Shown here piece by piece: positions 7,944 through 16,371 of a stretch of 64,000 bases of DNA. This DNA comes from Mobilicoccus pelagius NBRC 104925 (GTDB taxonomy: Bacteria; Actinomycetota; Actinomycetes; Actinomycetales; Dermatophilaceae), in NCBI RefSeq assembly GCF_000247995.1, contig NZ_BAFE01000056.1, positions 1 to 64,000 on the forward strand. Reading direction: 5' to 3'. The notes beneath the pieces were generated by a model that was not told the DNA's origin, made no database searches, and saw only the letters and a list, made by a program, of their open reading frames with translations. The stretch's first letter is position 1. Every line of letters begins with the position of its first letter. The position numbers were made by a program, and so were the translations under genes.

Positions 7944-8635
7944 TGTTCTTCCGTCAGACGCCGACGATGGTCGAACCGCACGAGGCCCTGCCGGGCCGGT
8001 CCACGCCGATGCCCGGGGTGCCCCAGCGGCACCTGGTCCTCGACGCGCCCCTCACGGCGCCGTTCGGTGACGGCGTCGAGGTGCTGTACGTCGCCGGTGG
8101 CTGCTTCTGGGGGATCGAGCGGATCTTCTGGCGTCTCGACGGGGTCGTCTCCACCGCCGTCGGGTACATGGGTGGCCACACGCCCAACCCGACGTACGAG
8201 GAGACGTGCACGGGTCGTACCGGGCACGCCGAGACGGTGCTCGTCGCCTACGACCCGGCCCGCATCGGCGCCGACCGTCTCGTCGCGACCCTCTTCGAGA
8301 ACCACGATCCGACGACGCCGAACCGGCAGGGCAACGACGTCGGCACCCAGTACCGGTCCGCGATCTACACGACCACCTCGGAGCAGTTCGCCGCGGCGAC
8401 GGCGGCGAAGGCCGCGTTCCAGGAGGTCCTCACCGCGGCGGGGCACGGCACGATCACGACGGAGATCCGTCCCGTGGAGGAGGCCGGCTCGTTCTACTAC
8501 GCGGAGGCCTTCCACCAGCAGTACCTCGACGCCAATCCGAACGGGTACTGCAACCACGGTCCGAACGGCTACAGCTGCCCCGTCGGGCTCGTGGGTGTCC
8601 CCGCGCAGACCGACGTCGAGCCGCCCCGCGGCTGA
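7943..8635 (+). CDS. msrA: Peptide-methionine (S)-S-oxide reductase MsrA
   Basis: MsrA reduces the S epimer of methionine sulfoxide in oxidised proteins, using a catalytic Cys recycled through a C-terminal resolving Cys and thioredoxin. The catalytic motif GGCFWGIE places the Cys at residue 54. VGYMGGHTPNPTYEETCTG, HAETVLVAYDP, FFENHDPT-type sequence (here LFENHDPTTPNRQGND) and GTQYRS follow. The C-terminus has two Cys residues in NPNGYCNHGPNGYSCPVG, the resolving pair. The long N-terminal extension (about 45 residues) is typical of the E. coli-like long form. The gene starts inside the greA stop, so it is in an operon with greA. A strong hairpin follows the stop. Confidence 0.95.
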   Translation: MFFRQTPTMVEPHEALPGRSTPMPGVPQRHLVLDAPLTAPFGDGVEVLYVAGGCFWGIERIFWRLDGVVSTAVGYMGGHTPNPTYEETCTGRTGHAETVLVAYDPARIGADRLVATLFENHDPTTPNRQGNDVGTQYRSAIYTTTSEQFAAATAAKAAFQEVLTAAGHGTITTEIRPVEEAGSFYYAEAFHQQYLDANPNGYCNHGPNGYSCPVGLVGVPAQTDVEPPRG

Positions 8636-8653
8636 CGGCGCCGGCCCGCCTCA

Positions 8654-8708
8654 CCACGACACCGCCCACCCCTCCCTCACCGGGAGGCGGCGGGCGGTGT
8701 CGTCGTGG
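8654..8708 (+). terminator. Nested hairpin terminator after msrA
   Basis: The outer arms CCACGACACCGCCC (8654-8667) and the matching segment at 8692-8708 pair with a three-base bulge. An inner stem CCTCCC/GGGAGG (8671-8676, 8682-8687) sits in the loop. It ends the greA-msrA unit 17 bases before the next gene. Confidence 0.7.
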
Positions 8709-8724
8709 CTGGCAGGATGCCCCC

Positions 8725-9648
8725 ATGGGACTGTTCTCACGCCGCCGCACCGAGTCGATGGACCCGGACCTCTCGTTCATGACCGTCTCAGAGGCCGATG
8801 AGCTCCGCCGGCTCACCCTGAGCGCACTCGCCGCGTACGGCATCGAGGCCCGCGTCGAGGGCGGGGAGATCGTCACGGCCGACGGCACCACCGTCGAGCT
8901 GTGGAACCTCGCGACGATCTGCGGCGCGGCGAACGCCCCCGAGGAGTGGCCTGCGCTCGTCTCCGAGCACGTGCGCGAACTCGTCACCGCGGTCGACCCC
9001 GTCGGCCCCGAGGACATGACCCGCCGGCAGATGCTCGAGGCCCTCCGCCTCCGCCTCGCCGAGGAGTCCTACGTGCGGGGCATGCCGCAGCAGCCCGCGG
9101 CATGCGAGCCCGTCGCCCCCGGCCTCGTCCGGCACCTCGTCGTCGAGACGCCCGACGCTCTCCTCCCCGTGTCCGCCGACGTCGTCACCGCCGTCGTGCC
9201 GTTGGAGGAGGCCGTCACCGCCGCCACGGAGGCCACGCGGACGCTCGCCGAACGCACCCGCCTCGAGTCCGAGATCTACGGCGAGGGGTCCGGCGCGGTG
9301 CGCGTCGTGTTCTCCGAGTCGCCGTTCACCGCCACGTTCGCCCTCGACCTGCCCGGCGTCGTCGACCGGCTCGACCCCGGTGCGGACCTCTCCCGCGGCA
9401 TCGTCTTCGCCGTGCCCACGCGGCAGCAGATCGTCTACCACCTGCCCACCGACCCCGAGTCCGTCCGCGCGGTGCTGCCCGTCATGCTCCGGTTCGCCGG
9501 CACGGCCTACGACGAGGGCGCCGGCCCCGTGAGCCCCGAGCTCTACACGTGGCAGGACGGCCACATCGACGCCCTCACCGCCCCCGGCCGGGACGGCCGC
9601 GTCGAGATCACCCCGACGGGTGCGCTCACCGCGTTTCTCGACGGCTGA
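8725..9648 (+). CDS. Conserved hypothetical protein of 307 residues
   Basis: I do not recognise this protein with certainty. It is soluble, with no signal peptide or membrane helix, acidic, and has the strong third-position GC of a real gene. Its ordered motifs include SEADELRRLTLSALAAYGI at the N-terminus, a region around LRLRLAEESYVRGMP, and APGLVRHLVVETPDALLPVS followed by a helix-rich stretch ending ALTAFLDG. The layout (a deduced value at the N-terminus, then a middle domain speaking of 'ALLPVS') is loosely like DUF1444/YtpQ-type proteins, but I would not assign it. The start ATG 8725 lies after a weak GCAGGA site. It is monocistronic, between two hairpin terminators. Confidence 0.7.
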   Translation: MGLFSRRRTESMDPDLSFMTVSEADELRRLTLSALAAYGIEARVEGGEIVTADGTTVELWNLATICGAANAPEEWPALVSEHVRELVTAVDPVGPEDMTRRQMLEALRLRLAEESYVRGMPQQPAACEPVAPGLVRHLVVETPDALLPVSADVVTAVVPLEEAVTAATEATRTLAERTRLESEIYGEGSGAVRVVFSESPFTATFALDLPGVVDRLDPGADLSRGIVFAVPTRQQIVYHLPTDPESVRAVLPVMLRFAGTAYDEGAGPVSPELYTWQDGHIDALTAPGRDGRVEITPTGALTAFLDG

Positions 9649-9664
9649 CCCTCATCCTCCCCCT

Positions 9665-9704
9665 CACCCGGTGATCCCGGCCGGACGAGGCGGACCGGGT
9701 GTTT
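9665..9704 (+). terminator. Intrinsic terminator after the hypothetical gene
   Basis: CACCCGGT (9665-9672) pairs perfectly with ACCGGGTG (9694-9701), and TTT follows at once. A GC-rich inner segment sits in the loop. It lies 17 bases after the stop of the upstream gene. Confidence 0.7.
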
Positions 9705-9782
9705 CGCGTGCGTCGGCCGGGCACGCCGCACGGCCGGATGTCGAGCCCTGCGCACCGCGACGGGGGCCGCTACCGTCCAGCC

Positions 9783-11139
9783 GTGAGCGCCTCCGTCTCC
9801 TCCCGCCCGTCCGCGTGGCGCGTCGGCGTCGCGTTCGGCGTCGTCGGCCTCTTCGCCGACATGGTCCACGAGGGCGGCCGTTCCCTCTACGGGCACGCGC
9901 TGCTCGCCCTCGGCGCGTCGGGGACGGTCGTCGGGCTCGTCACCGGGGCGAGCGAGGCGATGGCCCTCCTCCTGCGCCACTCCGCCGGCCCCACCGCCGA
10001 CCGTCGCGGCACCCACTGGTCGTCCACCGTCGCGGGATACGGACTCACCGCGGTGTACGTGCCGCTCCTCGCCGTCGCGCCGCGCCTCGGAGCCGCCGGT
10101 CTCGCCCCGAGACGGCGATGATCCTCCTCGAACGCGGCGGCACGTCCGTGCGGTCGCCGTCCACGTCGGCGTTCCTCGCGACGGCGGCGCGGTCCCTCGG
10201 CCGCGGTCGCGGGTTCGGGGTGCACAAGACCCTCGACCAGGTCGGCGCCTTCGCCGGGCCGCTCCTCGTCGCGGGCGTCGTCGCCGCGACCTCGTCCCCG
10301 TGGCCGGGATTCGCATGTCTCGCCGTGCCGGGCGCCCTCGCGATGCTCGCCCTCCTTCGCCTTCGCCGCACGCTCGACGGGGCGATCCCGGGAGGAGCAC
10401 CGACCGATGCGACGCCGCAGGCCGATGCCGCGTCGCCGGCGGGTGTCACGTCGTCCACGGGTGACGGGACGGGCGGTCGACGCGCGTGGTGGCGGACGGT
10501 CCTCGGCGCGGATCTGCCACGGGCGTTCCTCCGGTGCGCCTGCGCCGCCGGGGTGGCGGCGGCCGGACTCGTCACCGTCGCGGTGATCTCGGTGCATCTC
10601 ACCCGCGACCTCGGCATGGCCGCCGCGTCGATCCCGCTCGTCTACGCCGCCGCGGTAGCCGCGGTGGCCGTGGTGGCCGCGGAGGCCGTCGCGGCCCTCG
10701 TCACGGGGCGGGTCTTCGACCGCGTCGGTCCGGTCACCCTCCTCGTCGTCCCCGTGGCCGTCGCCATCGTGCCACCGCTCGCGTTCGGTGCCTCGCCGAT
10801 GCTCGCGCTCGCCGGGGTGCGCTGTGGGGGTGCACGACGGGCATCCAGGACTCGGCCATCGAGGCACTCGTCGCCGATCTCGTCCCGGCGGCGTCCCTCG
10901 CGACGGCCCACGGCGTGTTCGCCGCGGTGCAGGGCGTGTTCGCCGCGGTGCAGGGCGTGTTCGCCGCGGTGCAGGGCGTGTTCGCCGCGGTGCAGGGCGT
11001 GTTCGCCCTCGTCGGCGGAGCCACGGCCGGGTTCCTCCTCGACCGCTCCGTCCCGACGCTTGTCGCCCTCGTCGCGCTCTCCCAGGTCGTCGCCGCCGCC
11101 CTCCTCCTGCGCACGATGTCGGCACGCGCTCGTCGCTGA
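9783..11139 (+). pseudogene. MFS transporter with two 1-base deletions and an expanded 21-bp repeat
   Basis: A major facilitator superfamily permease whose three parts lie in successive frames. Part 1 (from GTG 9783) runs from GVVGLFADMVHEGGRSLYG to LLAVAPRLGAAGLA. Part 2 holds MILLERGGTSVRSPS and GRGRGFGVHKTLDQVGAFAG, the loop typical of this MFS group. Part 3 holds GIQDSAIEALVADLVP and the last helices. Each junction needs one added base: in the CCCC run at 10105-10108 and near the GGGG run at 10814-10817. Repaired, the protein is about 452 residues with around 11-12 helices. Near its end the seven-residue unit GVFAAVQ occurs four times where relatives have it once. Substrate is unknown. 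The codon bias of all three parts is intact, so sequence error or recent inactivation are both possible. Confidence 0.75.
10912..11007 (+). repeat. Four perfect 21-bp tandem repeats inside the MFS gene
   Basis: The unit beginning GGCGTGTTCGCC is repeated exactly at 10912, 10933, 10954 and 10975. A 12-base partial copy starts at 10996. Each copy is in frame and encodes GVFAAVQ, part of a predicted membrane helix. Copy-number change by slippage would lengthen or shorten the protein by whole units without a frameshift. Confidence 0.95.
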
Positions 11140-11338
11140 CGGCCGACCCACGCGCACGGACCCACGGACCCACGGACCCACGGAGCCAGGCAGCCGGGCA
11201 ACCGGACAGCCACGCAGCCCGGCCCGGTCCGTCTCCGCCCCGCCCGACTCGGTGCGTGCGACTCGGGCGTGCGACTTGGGGCGTGCGACACAGCGGGTCG
11301 TCGACGACGTGACGGGTGCCGGTGTCCCGGGTCCGCGG
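11140..11338. other. Convergent intergenic region with short repeats and a weak hairpin
   Basis: Three perfect CCCACGGA repeats stand at 11161-11184. A seven-pair stem CGCCCGA/TCGGGCG (11241-11247, 11263-11269) could act as a terminator for either flanking gene. No coding sequence is recognised. Confidence 0.35.
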
Positions 11339-14306
11339 TCAGGCGGTGTGCGAGGCGAGCCACCCGGACTGGTCCTCGAGGCGTTCGAGGAGCGACTGCA
11401 GTGCCTCGACGCGGCGGTCGAGGTCGATGCGGCGGGAGTCGAGGCGCTGTTCGGCGCCCGACTTGTCGATCGTGTACTCCCCCTGCGGGGCGAGCTCGGC
11501 CTGGATGCGGATCGCGAGCGCCCCGACGCGTGGGTCGGATGCGGCCTCCGACGTCGACGCCACGGAGCGGGCGACGGACGCGACAGTGTTCTCGACGCCG
11601 ACGGCATCCTTGACGTACTCGTGCGCGAACGCCTCACGGTCGAGGGCGACCCGGCTGCGATGGACCGACGTCCCGGCGATGAGGGGGCGGCCGTCGGCGT
11701 CGACGAACGCCTCGCCGACGGCGGCGGCGAGCGGTGCCGCGACGGCGCCGAGGACGCCGGCGACCGTGTCCCCGCCCGACGCCGACGCCGCGGGTGCGGT
11801 GAAGGAGGCGGCGAAGGACGAGGCGGCCGAGGTCATCGCCGCCCACGTGGAGGCGAGTGCACCGCGCGAGGTGTCGGTCGGCGCGGGACGTCCGGCGGCC
11901 CCGGGGCCGCCGGCAGGAATCTCGCCCGTCGCGCCGAGGGCTCCCCCCACGGCGTCGGCGACCTGCCCGACGGCGTCGACGAGGGTCTGCACGCGTCCGA
12001 GTGCCGGGCCGGGGTCGGGCGTGATGGCGAGGGTGGCCGTCCCGGGGGCGGCGACGGTGACGTCGATGCCCGGGCGGACGCCGGTGAGGACGCGGGTCGG
12101 CGACGTCGTCTCGACCCCGCCGACGACCACGACGGTGCGTCCGGCGTCGGTGGGCGACCCGGTGGTGGAGGCGTCGCCCCCGGCGCCCGCGAGGCCGGGG
12201 ATCCCCGCCGCGGGAACGCCGGGAGCGCCCGCGACGGCGCGGACGTCGACGGCGAGGATCTCGGAGACGCGGCCGTCCCCCGTGCCCTCGACCGGGACGA
12301 CGCCTGCGGCGGTCGCGACGGCGGGGTCGCTCGACCCGACGAGCACGGGGATGCCGGTGGCGACGGCCTGACGTGCGGCCGACCCTGCCGAGGCCATCGC
12401 GGCGTTGGCCTGGTGCAGCGCCGGGACGAGGGTGGACGTCGGGACCTCCCCGATCGCGCCGAGCGCCTCGGAGACGTGTCGGCCGATGCGGGCGGAGGCC
12501 GTCGTCACGGCGGCGTCGAAGGCACCCACGAGGCCCGCGCGTCGCCCGAGGGCGGTGGCTGTGGCCGCGGCCTGCGCCTCGAGCGCCTCGAGCGCCTCGA
12601 GGGGCGAGGTGTCCGCGTCCGATCCGCCCGGGGTGGTCGGCGTGCCGGTCGGCGGAATCGCGCCGGGGGTCCCGGTGGGTCCTGCCGCCGCGCCCGGCGC
12701 ACCGGGGCCGGCCGACGTTTCGCTCGTGGCCCCCGCTGCGGGTGTCCCGCCGAGGGAGATGCCGAGGAGCGGTGCGCCGGAGGCGACGTCGGCGCCGGTG
12801 ACGCCGTCGGCGACGCGCAGCGTCCACGCCGAATCGCCGGCGAGGAGGGTGACACCGGGGGCGCCCGCGGCCGTCGTCCCGGCCGCCTGGGCGTCGCGGA
12901 CGGCGCCGACGAGCGAGCGGGCGACCTCGTCGAGGGCGTCGACGGCGGGTCGGAGCAGGGTGCGGTCCGCGGCGACGTGCCCGCCGAATCTACCGCCCGC
13001 GGTCGCCGCGGATCCGTCGGACCAACGGAGCTGGAGTGCGGGCGATCCCGCGGTGTCCTCGTCTCCCGGGACCGGGGCGGCGGGGGACGTGGCCGGCCCC
13101 GCGACGGCACCGGGATCGGGGCCGAGCGGCGCACCCGGGGCGGACGGGGACGGAGCCGTGGTCCCGCCGACGGCGGGGGGCGTGGTCGACCCGGCCGGGG
13201 GCGTGTCGACGGGTCCCGGTCCCGCGGTGGCGACCGGTGGGGCGTCCCCCTCGGCCGTGACGGGTCCTGGCGACGCCGGCGACGGCGCGGGGGCGTCCCC
13301 GGTGGTCGAACCGGGCGCGCGGGTCGGGGGAGTTCCGGCGCGGCCCGGCGTGGCCGCACCGTCACCTGCCGTCGGGCCCTCGGGTCGGGGCGGCGCCACG
13401 ACGGGGGCCGTACCGCCCGCGGCCGGTGCGGTGGGGCGGGCCGTCGGAGCCGTGTCGTCGTCGGCCAGGGGCGCGGAGGGCGTCTCCCGCCCGTCCGGCC
13501 GGTCGAGCACCGGGGCGTGGGAGCGGGGCGGCGCCTCGGTGCGGGGCGGGGCCTCCGGAGAGGTGTCGCCGCGGCCTGCCCCCGGGTGTCGGCTCGGGGC
13601 GGGAGGACACGGGCCGATCGACCTCGAGCGTCTCCGCACGTCCGCCGACGACGAGGGCGCGGTCGTCGAGGGTCGCGTCGACGGTGCCGTCGGGGTTCTC
13701 GCGGATCGTCGCGCCGACCTTCTCGGCGAGCCCGTCGGCGAGCTGCCGCTGGCGGGCCTGGATGTCGGTGCGGCGGGCGGCCGTCGGGGGCGTCTGCGCG
13801 GTGAGTTCGTCGTTGAGTTCCGCGAGGCGGTGCGCGTCGGTGACGGCCTCCTCGGCGATGCGGACGGCCTTCTCCTGGTTGGTGATCCGTAGGGCGGCGA
13901 GCCGTGCCGCGGACGCACGGGTGCGCTGGGCGGCTTCCGTGGCGGCGGCGAGCGTCGCGTCCTCCTGTGCGCGGGCGGCGCCCTCGTCGGCGGGCCGCGG
14001 TTGTTCGTACAGCCGCCGCAGGTCGGCCACCTGGGGTTGCACCTGGCGTGAGGTCTCGGCGAGGGCCTCCTTGAGCCCTTCGGCGGTGCGGCTCTGCGTC
14101 TCCAACGCGTACCGGTCGGCGACGAGACGACGGGTCTCGGCGCGGACGGAGGCGGAGTCGCCGATCGGCTCGAGCGGGTCCACTGTCTGCGCACCGGGAT
14201 CGGTCCGGGTCTCCCGCGAGGGCGTCACGTCGTGCCGTCCGGAGACGCCGAGGACCGACAGGGGTACTCCCCTGCCGGCGGTCGACAGATCGGGCATCGA
14301 GGTCAT
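11339..14306 (-). pseudogene. FlgK-FliD-like chimeric flagellar hook-associated protein, frameshifted
   Basis: About 988 residues if one extra base in the C run at 13579-13583 is removed. The first 240 residues resemble the core of hook-junction protein FlgK: a helical stretch, then RLAELNDELTAQ and LADGLAEKVGATIRENPDGT. A long Pro/Ala/Gly/Thr linker follows. LRWSDGSAATAGGRFGG and the next 80 residues again look like FlgK. The last 250 residues resemble filament cap FliD: PGIDVTVAAPGTATLAITPD, LVDAVGQVADAV, and the final LLERLEDQSGWLAS. The N-terminal polymerisation helix of FlgK and the N-terminus of FliD are absent. No other flagellar gene is in the window. The start is ATG 14306 (GTG 14315 and ATG 14297 also possible). 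It may be a fused remnant of a flgK-flgL-fliD block or a repurposed protein. Confidence 0.5.
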
Positions 14307-14315
14307 CGCGATCAC

Positions 14316-14644
14316 TCATCCATGAGTCGTGAGCGGCCGTCCTGGCCGCAGGAGGCGGCCTACCTCCCTGCGTCCCCATCGTCCGCACGCCGCGCCGTCT
14401 GAGTGCCGGAGTCGGACGGGTGCCCCACCCGGTGGACGTGTCGGGTGAGGAGATGGCCGGGATCCGTCCGGGCGACGTGCCGGGCGGGCATGTCACGCAT
14501 CGTTCATCCATTCGTCCCCCAGGGTCCGCCTGTTCGCGGAACCCGCCCGGCACCGGGTCGCGTTCACTCGTCGGAGGGGCGACGACACGACGCCCGCCCG
14601 CACCGTCGTCGGCGGGAGCCCGGCCGTGCAGAGACGGAGGACGC
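14316..14644. other. Divergent intergenic region
   Basis: These 329 bases separate the FlgK/FliD-like gene (minus) from the SGNH hydrolase gene (plus). I see no gene and no clear -10/-35 pair. GGAGG just before 14645 is the ribosome site of the hydrolase. Confidence 0.4.
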
Positions 14645-15706
14645 ATGAGTCGCGCACGCGTGATGCTCACGAGTGCCGTGATCGGTGGGAGTGCCGGACT
14701 CGCCGGCCTCGGCGCGGCGGGCGCCGTGAGCTACGGCGTCCTCAAGGTCGAGGCGCGTCTCGCGCGGCGCACGATCGGCAAGCCGTTCGACGCCTCCCCC
14801 GACGACACGAGCCTCTACGGCGCAGGCCTCGGCGCACCGGTCCGGCTCGTCGTCCTCGGCGACAGCCTTGCGGCCGGTCTCGGGGCGGACACGCGGTTCC
14901 AGACGATCGGCGGCGTCCTCGCGACGGGCGTGTCGGCGCTCGCCGGGCGCCCCGTGCAGCTGACGAACGTCGCGGAGGTCGGCGCCGAGTCCCCGTGGCT
15001 CGACGGACAGGTGCGGCGGGCGCTCGAGGCGGTGCCGCGGCCGGACGTCGCCCTCGTCACGATCGGCGGCAACGACGTCACGCACCGCATCCCCACCGCC
15101 GTGTCCGCGAGCCACCTGCGTCACGCCGTGGCGACGCTGCGGGGTGCCGGCGCGGAGGTCGTCGTCGGCACGTGCCCCGACCTCGGCACGATCGAACCGC
15201 TCGCGCAGCCGCTGCGGACGTTGACGAAGCACTGGAGCCGGGAGCTCGCCCGGGCCCAGACGGTCGCCGTCGTCGAGGCCGGGGGCCGCACCGTCTCCCT
15301 CGGCGACCTGCTCCGCCCCGACTTCCTCTCCGCGCCGGAGCACATGTTCAGCGTCGACCGGTTCCACCCCTCCCCCGCCGGGTACGCGCGGGCGGCGTCG
15401 GCGCTTCTCCCGACGGTGTGCGCCGCGCTCGGCCTGTGGGCCGGGGAGGCGCAGCGCGGCCCCGATCGGTTGCGCGGCGAACGCGTCGGCACCGTCGAGG
15501 ACACCGCCGCCCGCGCCGCCCGTTCCCCGGGCGCCGAGGTCAGGGCCGTCGACGGCGGATCCACTCACAGGCGACGCGGCCTCGCCATGCTCCTGCGACG
15601 GCGCCGCCCCGACGGCCCGCCCGAGCACGACGACCCCGACGACGAGCTCGACACCACCGAGGGCACCGCTCCGGGAGCCGCTCCAGGAGCCTCCACGGAC
15701 GGGTGA
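14645..15706 (+). CDS. SGNH/GDSL-family hydrolase, membrane-anchored
   Basis: A 353-residue esterase-like protein. Residues 8-30 (LTSAVIGGSAGLAGLGAAGAV) form an N-terminal hydrophobic segment that can act as a signal anchor. The SGNH blocks follow: VVLGDSLAAGLG with the nucleophile Ser (block I), a conserved Gly region before SPWLDGQV, IGGNDVTHRIP (block III, GGND), and DRFHPSPAGYARAA with the catalytic Asp and His (block V). The last 90 residues are a charged, probably disordered tail that ends in Asp/Glu and Ala/Pro. The ATG follows GGAGG at six bases. Substrate is unknown; such proteins act on acylated lipids or polysaccharides at the cell surface. A strong hairpin follows. Confidence 0.9.
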   Translation: MSRARVMLTSAVIGGSAGLAGLGAAGAVSYGVLKVEARLARRTIGKPFDASPDDTSLYGAGLGAPVRLVVLGDSLAAGLGADTRFQTIGGVLATGVSALAGRPVQLTNVAEVGAESPWLDGQVRRALEAVPRPDVALVTIGGNDVTHRIPTAVSASHLRHAVATLRGAGAEVVVGTCPDLGTIEPLAQPLRTLTKHWSRELARAQTVAVVEAGGRTVSLGDLLRPDFLSAPEHMFSVDRFHPSPAGYARAASALLPTVCAALGLWAGEAQRGPDRLRGERVGTVEDTAARAARSPGAEVRAVDGGSTHRRRGLAMLLRRRRPDGPPEHDDPDDELDTTEGTAPGAAPGASTDG

Positions 15707-15754
15707 TCCGTCGGCGTCCCCCGGGGAGTGCGCGACCGGCCGTGGGAGCACGAC

Positions 15755-15791
15755 CCCCGGGACGACGACGGCGCCGGTCGTCGTGCCGGGG
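15755..15791 (+). terminator. Strong hairpin after the SGNH hydrolase gene
   Basis: Arms 15755-15769 and 15777-15791 pair over 15 positions with one mismatch around a 7-base loop. It lies 49 bases after the stop and about 60 bases before the tRNA-like gene. Confidence 0.75.
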
Positions 15792-15850
15792 CCCACGACG
15801 GCGTGTGCACGACCGGTCTCCGCGCCGGTCTGCGCGTCTACGCTGGTGCC

Positions 15851-15924
15851 GCCCCCGTAGCCCAACCGGCAGAGGCGAGCCACTTAAAATGGCCGAAGTG
15901 CGGGTTCGAATCCCGTCGGGGGCA
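15851..15924 (+). tRNA. Class I tRNA with anticodon UAA (atypical tRNA-Leu-like)
   Basis: The acceptor arms GCCCCCG (15851-15857) and CGGGGGC (15917-15923) pair perfectly, with A73 as discriminator followed by CC then G. The D arm has GCC/GGC pairs and GG in the loop. The anticodon stem GCCA/TGGC holds the loop CTTAAAA, so the anticodon is UAA, reading the leucine codon UUA. The T arm is GCGGG-TTCGAAT-CCCGT. The variable loop has only about five bases, so this is a class I tRNA, whereas bacterial leucine tRNAs are class II with a long variable arm. Which amino acid it carries, and whether it serves in translation, is open. Pairing is good throughout, so decay seems unlikely. Confidence 0.8.
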
Positions 15925-16371
15925 CCGATGGCGACGCCCGTCGTCCCTCCTCGACCCCCGGCGCTCGACGCCGGTCCGGCGCGACCACCGGCGCTCCTGC
16001 ACCCACCACGTCCCCGTCGAGCGGTGCGTGTTCGCGCCCCACCCCGGCTGGAAGCCGACCTCGCCGGCGCCGTGGTCGGTGCACCGCGGCCCCTCCCGAT
16101 CACGAGCCCGCCGTCTGCGCGCGGGCATGCGTCACGGGTGTCGACGGACTCTTCCCAGGTCGGGCGCCACCGCCGCACCCCTCCCCCGACCCCGACCCTG
16201 CGTCGACCCCACGAGTCCCGCCTGCGGGCGCGCGCTCGCGCCGCAGGGAGGACGCGAGGCCGTCCCCCGTTCGACCGGCCGGCGCGACCTCCCCGCCACC
16301 CCGGGAACAGGGGCCACGGCCCGGACGTTGACACTCCCGACACGTCTCTGCTTCGAAAGGGCATCCCAGAC
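15925..16371. other. Long spacer between the tRNA and the Bax-inhibitor gene
   Basis: No gene is recognised in these 447 bases. A stable stem with one bulged base lies at 16221-16247. TTGACA at 16328-16333 matches a -35 element for the next gene, but no good -10 follows at normal spacing. GAAAGG before 16372 is the ribosome site. Confidence 0.4.

Noticed and set aside
10912-11007. Possible CRISPR array
   Set aside because: The 21-bp units are directly adjacent with no spacers, are in frame inside the MFS gene, and no cas genes exist in the window.
9620-13804. A plus-strand open frame of nearly 1400 codons
   Set aside because: It joins the middle part of the MFS gene to the antisense of the FlgK/FliD-like gene. 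Only the MFS part has family motifs; the rest is Gly/Arg-rich noise typical of high-GC antisense frames.
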